7,994 bases of DNA, from contig JAPPMR010000095.1 in assembly GCA_028818995.1 (NCBI GenBank), positions 1 through 7,994 of the forward strand, in the 5' to 3' direction. The notes beneath the pieces are model-generated. The model was not told the DNA's origin. It worked only from the letters and a program-made list of their open reading frames with translations, and did no database searches. Below are positions 1-5,324 of this stretch, one piece after another. Each line of letters starts with the position of its first letter. The first letter of the stretch is position 1. A program made the translations under genes and the position numbers. Source of the stretch: Candidatus Poribacteria bacterium. Lineage in GTDB: Bacteria; Poribacteria; WGA-4E; WGA-3G.

Positions 1-911
1 GGGGAGGTGAAACCTTACGAAACCTCAAATATGTTGATCTCCATGAAAATTGGGAAACAGGCATTCAACGCCTTCTTAACACTATTTCTGTAACCTCAGT
101 ACACGATAAGAAATACAGCACTAATGCCTTGACAGATGAAGGTAATGAATGTGTCCTGTTCCGTTCAATAGATGGACAGTGCTATTTCATTCCCTTTCAA
201 AAGGTATGCTGGGATTCAACGGAGATTTCTCTGACGCTTTGTCCTAACTCATCAGCGCAAGCAGCTTTCTTGAGTAGATTGCGTAAGCGTTTACGCGATG
301 TACCTGCTGGGAGTTCCATTGACCAACTGGAGGCTATCGCTTTTGCTCATCAGGAAAACGCGGCATGGGTAAAACTCCGGGCGGTCGCGCAAATTTCAAC
401 TGCATGTGAGACTGTGTGGGAAATCCATCTCAAGGAAGAAACTGTAGCCAGTGCGTATAAACGGCGTGCCGAACCTGTTATTTTGGAGCAGATGACTCTG
501 GATCAGATTGCCGACTTGCGCGCTAAGCGGCTCCTTCTTGACGAAAAGTTAGATGCTGCCAGTTCATCCTTAACGCAAACCACTGTCTATGATCAGATGT
601 TATTAGAGGCTCAAATTCGTGGTGAACTCACATCACAATATGGTAATAGACTGCAAGCCTTAACATCTCCAATCCCAGAACTCTATCAACACTTCAAAAC
701 CAGACCCGAGACATTTGAAAAGTTTGCACGGTTAGTTTCTATACTCTATTTGAAATTGTCAAACACGGTTGAAGATATACTCCAGTTAGACCTAAAACTG
801 CTTAATTCGACAGGGCTACAAGTAAATTTTAAGGGGCAGCGATCCCAATTAGATATAAATAAAGAACCTGTTCTCTTGAAAATTGAGGGAATCTGCCCAC
901 TTCCTGAATAA
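1..911 (+). CDS. C-terminal part of a TIR-domain-like protein with unknown C-terminal region (5' truncated by window edge)
   Basis: The frame is open from base 3 to the TAA at 909-911, so the TTG at 129 is not the true start. At least 302 residues are visible and the N-terminus lies outside the window. The first visible residues include LKYVDLHENWETGIQRLL. This resembles the last helix region of bacterial TIR domains, where a pattern like 'yIDf..d...Gl..Ll..l' closes the domain. TIR domains act in NAD cleavage or signalling, but the catalytic part is not visible here. The remaining roughly 265 residues match no family I recognise. They contain a charged, helix-rich stretch (about residues 150-185 of the visible part, with many Leu, Asp and Lys) and a terminal segment rich in beta-type residues. 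No membrane segment is seen. The gene converges on the MazG-like gene, with 27 bases between the stop codons. The coding call is firm; the TIR assignment is tentative. Confidence 0.6.
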   Translation, partial: GGETLRNLKYVDLHENWETGIQRLLNTISVTSVHDKKYSTNALTDEGNECVLFRSIDGQCYFIPFQKVCWDSTEISLTLCPNSSAQAAFLSRLRKRLRDVPAGSSIDQLEAIAFAHQENAAWVKLRAVAQISTACETVWEIHLKEETVASAYKRRAEPVILEQMTLDQIADLRAKRLLLDEKLDAASSSLTQTTVYDQMLLEAQIRGELTSQYGNRLQALTSPIPELYQHFKTRPETFEKFARLVSILYLKLSNTVEDILQLDLKLLNSTGLQVNFKGQRSQLDINKEPVLLKIEGICPLPE

Positions 912-938
912 AACCCGAATAACGTAATGTGGTATAGG

Positions 939-1223
939 TTAACAATTGCACGGTGTAGCGTTGCACTTCGGACACCCCTCTGCATAGATTTGCGCTGCGT
1001 CCTCAAGAGAAATGCCAAGCAGACTCGCCAAAGTAGATAACCATGCAAAAACGTCGGCGAATTCCTCGCGCAGCCGCTGCTTATCTTGTGGTTGCTTGCG
1101 AATTTCTTTCGCTAACTCCCCTACCTCTTCAATGAACCAAGTGAATGTTAATGGAACCCCGCGCTCAGCATCCCGTGTGTAATAGATAGCCTCAATCTGT
1201 TGTTGAAATTTTTGAATTGTCAT
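939..1223 (-). CDS. MazG-like nucleotide pyrophosphohydrolase with C-terminal cysteine tail
   Basis: 94 residues from the ATG at 1223. A longer reading with nine extra residues is open, but the ATG at 1223 has AAGGAG four bases upstream and a promoter just before that. The protein has the MazG/all-alpha NTP pyrophosphohydrolase signature: E32-E33-V-G-E36 in the first metal-binding helix and E54-F-A-D57 in the second, which is the ExxE...ExxD metal site. Family members hydrolyse nucleoside triphosphates to monophosphate and pyrophosphate, usually as house-cleaning enzymes or in dNTP pool control. The C-terminus carries C84-P-K-C87 and C92-N-C94, a likely zinc-binding knuckle found in some small MazG-like proteins. 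The protein is a single-domain form, much shorter than E. coli MazG. The exact nucleotide substrate cannot be read from the sequence. It is transcribed alone and converges on the TIR-like gene. Confidence 0.88.
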   Translation of the reverse strand: MTIQKFQQQIEAIYYTRDAERGVPLTFTWFIEEVGELAKEIRKQPQDKQRLREEFADVFAWLSTLASLLGISLEDAAQIYAEGCPKCNATPCNC

Positions 1224-1227
1224 AATA

Positions 1228-1269
1228 CTCCTTTTCAAGTATAATAGCATAGTAATTTGAGATTATCAA
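1228..1269 (-). promoter_or_regulatory. Sigma-70-type promoter and ribosome binding site for the MazG-like gene
   Basis: On the minus strand, TTGATA (1269-1264) is followed by a 17-base spacer and TATTAT (1246-1241), close to the sigma-70 consensus. The expected transcript start is near 1234, giving a very short leader of about ten bases that holds little more than the AAGGAG Shine-Dalgarno site (1233-1228). The spacing supports the ATG at 1223 over the longer reading. Confidence 0.55.
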
Positions 1270-1369
1270 TTACCAAAAACAGCAGCTCCAAATCAGCACA
1301 TGATTGTCGTTCTGGGGTTGATTGAACTATCCGATTAGGAGAGTGCTAAGTCCGCACGGAAGAACACTT

Positions 1370-1768
1370 ATGAACACCCAAAAACCGATTTTTATCAATG
1401 AAGCTGAACTTGAATGGGAAGGTTGGGATGACCCGGACATTGCAGCCAAAAGTCCAATTCGTTGGAAACTGCTTATTACAGGTGAACGCGGTCCGAGTAG
1501 CGGGCTTGTTATGGGGATAGCAGAGGTGCCGCCCGGTGCGTCGCTGCTGCTCCATCACCATGAACCCGAGGAAACGTATTATGTCATCAGTGGTAACGGA
1601 CACATGCAGATTGACGATTGCGAAGCAGAACTCTGTCCCGGTTCAGCAGTCTACATTCCACCTAATGCTAAGCATACCGTCCGTTGCACTGGAAACGAAC
1701 CGCTGGTTTTCATATTCACCTTTGCACGCGATTCTTTTGACCAAATCATCTACAATTTTGATGCGTAA
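1370..1768 (+). CDS. Small single-domain cupin protein
   Basis: 132 residues from the ATG at 1370, preceded by GGAAG at seven-base spacing. An in-frame TTG at 1322 would add 16 residues, but it lacks a good site. The protein fits cupin motif 1 exactly: G56, five residues, H62-H-H64, three residues, E68, six residues, G75. Motif 2 follows as P98-N-A-K-H102 with N109 close behind. The predicted metal ligands are H62, H64, E68 and H102, so this is a metal-binding beta-barrel that keeps all its ligands. Single-domain cupins of this size include dioxygenases, isomerases and sugar- or small-molecule-binding proteins, so the reaction is not predictable. There is no signal peptide, so it is probably cytoplasmic. 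The crotonase gene starts 49 bases after its stop on the same strand, so co-transcription is plausible. Confidence 0.85.
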   Translation: MNTQKPIFINEAELEWEGWDDPDIAAKSPIRWKLLITGERGPSSGLVMGIAEVPPGASLLLHHHEPEETYYVISGNGHMQIDDCEAELCPGSAVYIPPNAKHTVRCTGNEPLVFIFTFARDSFDQIIYNFDA

Positions 1769-1817
1769 TCGCGTGTTACAAGCAACTTAAGTTTTCACGA
1801 TTGAGGTAATCATTGGA

Positions 1818-2807
1818 ATGTCAACATCAAAAACAGCAGATATGAAACCGATTATTTCTAACGCAGAAGCAAGTCTCTTTGATATCGGTGACGGTATCAC
1901 CTATTTTGAACTACATGGTAAATTGAACATTATAGAGGATAGCATGTTAGCGATTCTCGATTCTGCGCTGGACGAGGTAGAAACGAATTATTCAGGTATG
2001 GTACTCGGCACGGAAGCGGGCAATTTTTCGGTAGGACTCAACCTCATTCTTTTACTTGAACGTGCCCAAAGTAAAGATTGGGATGCAATTTCAAACACCC
2101 TTAGAAATCTACAGAAAGTTTGTACTCGGCTACGTCATTCAACAAAACCTGTCGTGGCAGCAACGGTTGGCATGGCACTCGGTGGAGGATGTGAACTCGC
2201 TTTCGGTGCAGATGCAGTACAGGCTTTCACCGACAGCAAACTTGGACTTGTTGAACTTCGCGTTGGACTGATCCCGGGCGGTGGTGGAACTACTGAGATG
2301 GCGTTTCGGTGTTTAGAAGGTCAACAGACATCATCACCAATTCAGCAGCTACTTGCACCTGTCCAGACAACAATTGAGACTATTCGTCAAGCGAAGGTTT
2401 CGCAAAATGCTACAGATGCAGTAGAGATGGGCTATGTTCGTAAAACTGACCTTATCTCAACTCAAAGAGATAATCATCTTAAAGATGCTAAACAATTAGC
2501 ACTCTCACTTTGGGAAGGTGGTTATCAACCACCTCAACCTCGGCAAGTATTTGTGTTAGGAGAAGACGGACTTAACTACCTAAAACAACAGTTTCAGGAA
2601 TTGAGGCAATCTGACCTCATCAACGATTATGAGCAATCTCTTGCCGAGAAATTGGCTTATGTGTTCTGTGGAGGTATGCTTTCAGCACCACAGTATGCCG
2701 CTGAACAGGACCTGCTTGACCTTGAACACGAGGTATTTCTCAGTCTCTGTAGCGAACCGAAGACTCATGCAATGATTGAATCTACCCTCAAAAAAGGCAA
2801 AAAATAA
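1818..2807 (+). CDS. FadN-like enoyl-CoA hydratase (crotonase) half, stand-alone
   Basis: 329 residues. The ATG at 1818 is preceded by GAGGT with ten-base spacing. The protein resembles the C-terminal crotonase half of FadN-type bifunctional 3-hydroxyacyl-CoA dehydrogenase/enoyl-CoA hydratases. The oxyanion-hole segments are NFSVGLNL (about 69-76) and GMALGGGCE (118-126). The two glutamates that catalyse water addition in active hydratases are both present: E126 in GGGCE, and E146 in GLVE before GLIPGGGGT. The later segments (ETIRQAKVS, a LAYVFCGG stretch and LSLCSEPKT near the end) also follow the FadN C-terminal region. The expected reaction is hydration of 2-enoyl-CoA to 3-hydroxyacyl-CoA in beta-oxidation. 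The usual N-terminal NAD-dependent dehydrogenase domain is absent: a cupin lies immediately upstream, and the protein begins only about 20 residues before the crotonase fold. It is either a naturally split enzyme or one that lost its partner domain. Confidence 0.85.
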   Translation: MSTSKTADMKPIISNAEASLFDIGDGITYFELHGKLNIIEDSMLAILDSALDEVETNYSGMVLGTEAGNFSVGLNLILLLERAQSKDWDAISNTLRNLQKVCTRLRHSTKPVVAATVGMALGGGCELAFGADAVQAFTDSKLGLVELRVGLIPGGGGTTEMAFRCLEGQQTSSPIQQLLAPVQTTIETIRQAKVSQNATDAVEMGYVRKTDLISTQRDNHLKDAKQLALSLWEGGYQPPQPRQVFVLGEDGLNYLKQQFQELRQSDLINDYEQSLAEKLAYVFCGGMLSAPQYAAEQDLLDLEHEVFLSLCSEPKTHAMIESTLKKGKK

Positions 2808-2853
2808 AACCCAATTATCGTAATTATTGAACATTTAGATAAAACCCAATAAT
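2803..2853 (+). repeat. Short direct repeat in the crotonase-lactonase gap, related to a copy after the TIR-like gene
   Basis: The 15-mer ATAAAACCCAATTAT (2804-2818) recurs with one mismatch as ATAAAACCCAATAAT (2839-2853), just before the lactonase ribosome binding site. The first copy, extended to 2803-2824, also matches 907-928 at 19 of 22 positions. In both of those longer copies the repeat contains the TAA stop codon of the preceding gene. No function is evident. Confidence 0.5.
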
Positions 2854-2865
2854 TGAGGAAAAAGT

Positions 2866-3927
2866 ATGCAATCTCACTTATATCTCTCCATTGCTGGAGA
2901 AAACAGAATCGCCATTTATACCTTTGATGTTTCCAACGGAGCGATTGAGTTCCAAGAAGATGTTAACGTAAGTGGTTCACCCGGTCCTTTAACGCTCTCC
3001 CCTTGTGGCAACTATTTGTATGCCGGACTCCGCTCCAGTCGAGAAATCTCAACTTTTCGTATTAAGAAAAAGGGTAAGCAGCTCACACTATTAAGAACAA
3101 TTAAACTTGATGCGGATACATGCTACATTGCAACCGACAAAACGGGTAAATATTTGCTTTCTGCGTATTACGGTGCGGGCAAAGTTACCGTGCATGCAAT
3201 AGGAGAAGATAAAACTGTACAAGATGAACTGATCCAAACCGTCGAAACAGCACCACACGCCCATTACGTTGAAACAGATGTCTCGAACCGTTTCGTCTTT
3301 GTCCCACACACCGTCCCTGCAAATGCTATCTATCAGTTTCACTTTGATCCGGATACAGGTATGCTAACTGAAAACCCATTTGGGAATTCAAATCCAGATG
3401 AGCCAGTCGGACCTCGCCACTACTGCGAACATCCTAACAAAGCGATCTTCTATTTTTCAAATGAACAGGGGTCAAGCGTATCTGCTTACAACCTTCAGAA
3501 AGGAGATTCAGAAACCTCAATCTCAAAGTCAGGGGATCCTGATTATACCGTTCACGATGCGCCAGGTCTATTGTGGGAGTTCCAAACGCTTTCTACCCTC
3601 CCCGCGGATTTTGATGAGCATAATAGCTGCGCACAAATCCACATTGACCCACAAGGCAAGTTCCTTTATGTTACAAATCGTGGGCATGACAGTATTGCAA
3701 TGTTTTCAATTGATGAAGAGAGTGGAGAATTAACCGCTTTAGGACAGCAACTGACGGAACCCACACCGCGAGTTTTTAACATTGATGAAACTGGTAATTT
3801 CCTATTTGCTGGTGGGCAAGGATCCGGCAAACTTGCTACTTACCGTATCAATCGAGAAAGTGGTGTCCTTGCGCCGCTTGAAACTTATGAAGTAGGTGAA
3901 AACCCGATGTGGGTGCTTTTTGTGTAG
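2866..3927 (+). CDS. Seven-bladed beta-propeller lactonase (6-phosphogluconolactonase-like, YbhE family)
   Basis: 353 residues, the usual length for the family. The ATG at 2866 follows a GAGGA site. Repeated blade motifs run through the protein: SPCGNYLYAGLRS (about 45-57), TDKTGKYLLSAYYG, GPRHYCEHPNKAIFYFSNE (about 182-200), HIDPQGKFLYVTNRGHDSI near 263-281, and PRVFNIDETGNFLFAGGQGSG near 304. The last two match the most conserved part of the lactonase propeller family, which includes E. coli 6-phosphogluconolactonase YbhE/Pgl. There is no signal peptide, so the protein should be cytoplasmic. Hydrolysis of 6-phosphogluconolactone in the pentose phosphate pathway is the best-known role, but the family also acts on other lactones and no glucose-6-phosphate dehydrogenase gene is nearby. 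It sits 58 bases after the crotonase gene. The family call is secure; the substrate is inferred. Confidence 0.85.
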   Translation: MQSHLYLSIAGENRIAIYTFDVSNGAIEFQEDVNVSGSPGPLTLSPCGNYLYAGLRSSREISTFRIKKKGKQLTLLRTIKLDADTCYIATDKTGKYLLSAYYGAGKVTVHAIGEDKTVQDELIQTVETAPHAHYVETDVSNRFVFVPHTVPANAIYQFHFDPDTGMLTENPFGNSNPDEPVGPRHYCEHPNKAIFYFSNEQGSSVSAYNLQKGDSETSISKSGDPDYTVHDAPGLLWEFQTLSTLPADFDEHNSCAQIHIDPQGKFLYVTNRGHDSIAMFSIDEESGELTALGQQLTEPTPRVFNIDETGNFLFAGGQGSGKLATYRINRESGVLAPLETYEVGENPMWVLFV

Positions 3928-4013
3928 AAAACGTAGAGAAGCATAATGTGATTTTCCTTGGGCATGTGGAGTTTGGGATGGAATGTCACAAGATTTCCAC
4001 AACCTGTTTCGGT

Positions 4014-4054
4014 TTAAATAAAAAATGGGCATGGTAATTACTACCAATACCCAT
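4014..4054 (-). terminator. Rho-independent terminator of the SelW-like gene
   Basis: Read on the minus strand, ATGGGTATTGGTA pairs with TACCATGCCCAT around a GTAAT loop, with one bulged base and one G-U pair. The stem is followed directly by a T run (TTTTTATTT). It begins about ten bases after the TAA of the selenoprotein gene, so it marks the end of that transcript. The plus-strand reading has no T run, so it is not a good terminator for the lactonase gene. Confidence 0.75.
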
Positions 4055-4063
4055 TATAATTTA

Positions 4064-4294
4064 TTAAACTTTGTCAATCGCTGTGGTGATCTGTTCTGGT
4101 GTCGGAAATTGTCGTGTCTCTAACTTGGAGTAGAGCAATTCATCATTTAGGTATACTTCAAAAGCACCACCACTACTTTCAACAAGTTTCACATCTTTAA
4201 CCTGACCACTATATTTGTTTTTCAAGGCTTTTGCCAAACTGGCTGCCCGTGGTTGATAGTTTCAAGACGTGCAGTACTCAATTCTAATGTCCAT
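4064..4294 (-). CDS. SelW-like selenoprotein of the Rdx family (CxxU motif, in-frame TGA decoded as selenocysteine)
   Basis: 76 residues from the ATG at 4294 to the TAA at 4064-4066, with one in-frame TGA at 4264-4262 (residue 11). The N-terminus reads MDIRIEYCTSU, then NYQPRAASLAKAL. C8-T-S-U11 is therefore the CxxU redox motif of the Rdx (SelW/SelT/SelH) family, in its usual place after the first beta strand. The rest fits the family as well: GGAFEVYLNDELLYSKL (about 41-57) corresponds to the GxFEV...SK segment, and RQFPTPEQI to the conserved FP near the end. Rdx proteins have a thioredoxin-like fold and are thought to act in thiol redox reactions in the cytoplasm; their substrates are poorly known. 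AGGAGG (4311-4306) lies eleven bases upstream of the ATG. A dedicated promoter, a SECIS-like hairpin after the TGA and a terminator frame the gene. Without recoding, only ten residues would be made. A base error replacing a Cys codon is the main alternative. Confidence 0.87.
4225..4264 (-). promoter_or_regulatory. Putative bacterial SECIS element following the Sec TGA
   Basis: Numbering from the base after the TGA, GGGC (14-17) pairs with GCCT (34-37, one G-U pair). A small internal loop (A opposite AAAA) follows, and then GCC (19-21) pairs with GGC (27-29) around the apical loop AGTTT (22-26). The apical loop starts 22 bases after the TGA and has G as its second base. This agrees with the known pattern of bacterial SECIS hairpins, which lie just downstream of the UGA inside the coding region and carry G in the first two loop positions. 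The stems are short, so the fold needs an energy calculation. Confidence 0.6.
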
Positions 4295-4327
4295 TTGGTA
4301 TATATCCTCCTAATTTGAAAGGCATTC

Positions 4328-4363
4328 TAACTTAATTTTACCAGAATTTGTGAGAAATTTCAA
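4328..4363 (-). promoter_or_regulatory. Extended -10 promoter for the SelW-like gene
   Basis: On the minus strand, TTGAAA (4363-4358) is followed by 17 bases and TAAAAT (4340-4335). The -10 box is preceded by TGG, an extended -10 (TGn) signature. The expected transcript start is near 4328, giving a leader of about 34 bases that contains the AGGAGG site. This is the best consensus promoter in the window, and it supports the hidden gene being expressed. Confidence 0.65.
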
Positions 4364-4386
4364 GTTTTTTCGTCTTTAAAATAGGG

Positions 4387-4422
4387 GTGACATTTCTTAT
4401 TGTGTGTGGTATGCTTAACTTC
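4387..4422 (+). promoter_or_regulatory. Extended -10 promoter for the LamG gene
   Basis: GTGACA (4387-4392), a 17-base spacer and TATGCT (4410-4415), again preceded by TGG. The expected transcript start is near 4422, which leaves a leader of about 55 bases before the ATG at 4477. It is divergent from the SelW promoter: the two -35 boxes are only 23 bases apart, so a single regulator bound there could affect both. Confidence 0.5.
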
Positions 4423-4476
4423 AATTTCAACGATTGTCGGAAATCTTAACCAGAGTTAATAATGGAGGTAGATACC

Positions 4477-5265
4477 ATGAAACGCTTGTTATATATTTTC
4501 GTGTGGGTATTCTCTGTTCTGCTTTTTGTCAGTTTTTCGCTACCAACAGCGTTTGGGCAGGGAAACAAGAAAGAGGATTTGATTGGACACTGGACTTTTG
4601 AAAAAGGGGATGAACTGAAAGACCTTACAAATCATTTTGGTGATATTGAACTCAAAGGTGCACAAGTCAAAGATGGCAAATTGCACATCGGTGATAATAA
4701 ATGGGCAATGACGACTGGATACAAAGGTCCGAACATTGGTCCCGATAAAACTTTGGTAACGTGGATCTATTTGGATGACCTCAACGTCAGGAGAGGCGCG
4801 ACACTTGCAGTGAATAAAAGCAGTGGAGACACATTTGATGCTATTGTCTATGCCGAACGGCAAGAGCGGCGATGGATGGCAGGTAGTAGCCACTTTAGAC
4901 GCACACAGGATGCTGTTCCTGGCTTTGAAGAAAAAGAAAGAGGTAAACTTATTCAGTTGGCAATCTCCTATGAAGATGATGGCGGCAACGCGAACATTAT
5001 GATATACCGTAATGGAGACATAATTGGAGACTATACACAAGGACCAATTAGGTCCTGGACAGCAGGCGATGTGGAAGCACTTTTCGGTCCACGAGCCCTC
5101 ATCGGCGGTACGGCTTACGGTTGGGTAGTCGCACGTGTTGAAGATGCCAGAATCTATAACGCCGTGCTGAGTGAAAAGGAAATTAACAACTTGGAAGCGG
5201 ATACACTTGATGTGGAAGCACGTGGAAAACTCACCACGACGTGGGGTGCCATAAAAAACAGATAA
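4477..5265 (+). CDS. Secreted LamG/concanavalin A-like domain protein
   Basis: 262 residues from the ATG at 4477, which has GGAGG eight bases upstream. An ATG at 4462 overlaps that ribosome site and would put five extra residues before the signal peptide. The N-terminus MKRLLYIFVWVFSVLLFV continues to SLPTAFG and is a classic signal peptide, with cleavage likely near residue 27. No lipobox cysteine is present. The mature part is one LamG/laminin G-like beta-sandwich: LIGHWTFEKGDELKDLT opens it (about 35-51), VTWIYLDD forms a core strand, and ARIYNAVLSEKEINNLE (about 219-235) is the usual closing segment. The C-terminal tail KLTTTWGAIKNR looks like a conserved ending. Such domains bind carbohydrate or protein ligands outside the cell. 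The ligand is unknown and no catalytic motif is seen. The next gene is a glycosidase-like propeller, which fits a role with glycans. Confidence 0.82.
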   Translation: MKRLLYIFVWVFSVLLFVSFSLPTAFGQGNKKEDLIGHWTFEKGDELKDLTNHFGDIELKGAQVKDGKLHIGDNKWAMTTGYKGPNIGPDKTLVTWIYLDDLNVRRGATLAVNKSSGDTFDAIVYAERQERRWMAGSSHFRRTQDAVPGFEEKERGKLIQLAISYEDDGGNANIMIYRNGDIIGDYTQGPIRSWTAGDVEALFGPRALIGGTAYGWVVARVEDARIYNAVLSEKEINNLEADTLDVEARGKLTTTWGAIKNR

Positions 5266-5278
5266 ACACTTACTTGTA

Positions 5279-5299
5279 GGCGCGCTTTGTAAGCGCGCC
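5279..5299. repeat. Perfect GC-rich palindrome (REP-like hairpin)
   Basis: GGCGCGCTT, the loop TGT, then AAGCGCGCC: a perfect nine-base-pair stem with a three-base loop, lying 14 bases after the LamG stop. It is far richer in GC than its surroundings. No T run follows on either strand (CGATTAACATT on the plus strand), so it is not a standard intrinsic terminator. A dispersed REP-like element or an mRNA-stabilising or attenuating hairpin between the LamG and glycosidase-like genes are the options. Confidence 0.6.
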
Positions 5300-5324
5300 G
5301 ATTAACATTAAGGATATTCTAATT

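Noticed and set aside
129..131. TTG at 129 as the start of the first gene
   Set aside because: The frame is open back to the window edge and the upstream residues look like conserved protein, so the gene begins outside the window.
746..1048. 100-codon minus-strand reading across the TIR-like and MazG gene ends
   Set aside because: It overlaps the 3' ends of two better-supported genes in another frame and has no family features.
1270..1369. Promoter or RNA gene upstream of the cupin gene
   Set aside because: TTGTCG with a TATCCG-like -10 is a poor match to consensus, and no tRNA-like cloverleaf or riboswitch fold could be seen.
3965..4002. TGTGGA...TCCACA inverted repeat after the lactonase gene as a terminator
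   Set aside because: The stem is only six pairs with a long loop and no T run on the plus strand, so it does not make a credible terminator.
3802..4047. 81-codon minus-strand reading across the SelW terminator and the lactonase 3' end
   Set aside because: It starts inside the terminator hairpin and runs into the lactonase coding region, with no ribosome site and no recognisable protein.
4262..4264. In-frame TGA read as a reassigned sense codon (Gly or Trp code)
   Set aside because: The TPR gene ends at a TGA, none of the other genes has an internal TGA, and this TGA falls exactly at the selenocysteine position of a CxxU motif, so a changed genetic code is not supported.
4540..5040. 166-codon minus-strand reading opposite the LamG gene
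   Set aside because: It lies wholly inside a well-supported secreted LamG gene, has no family resemblance, and its apparent hydrophobic and phenylalanine-rich stretches are the reverse of lysine- and glutamate-rich codons.
5040..5056. AGGACC-AATTA-GGTCCT inverted repeat
   Set aside because: It lies inside the LamG coding region, has only six base pairs, and occurs once; no regulatory role is indicated.
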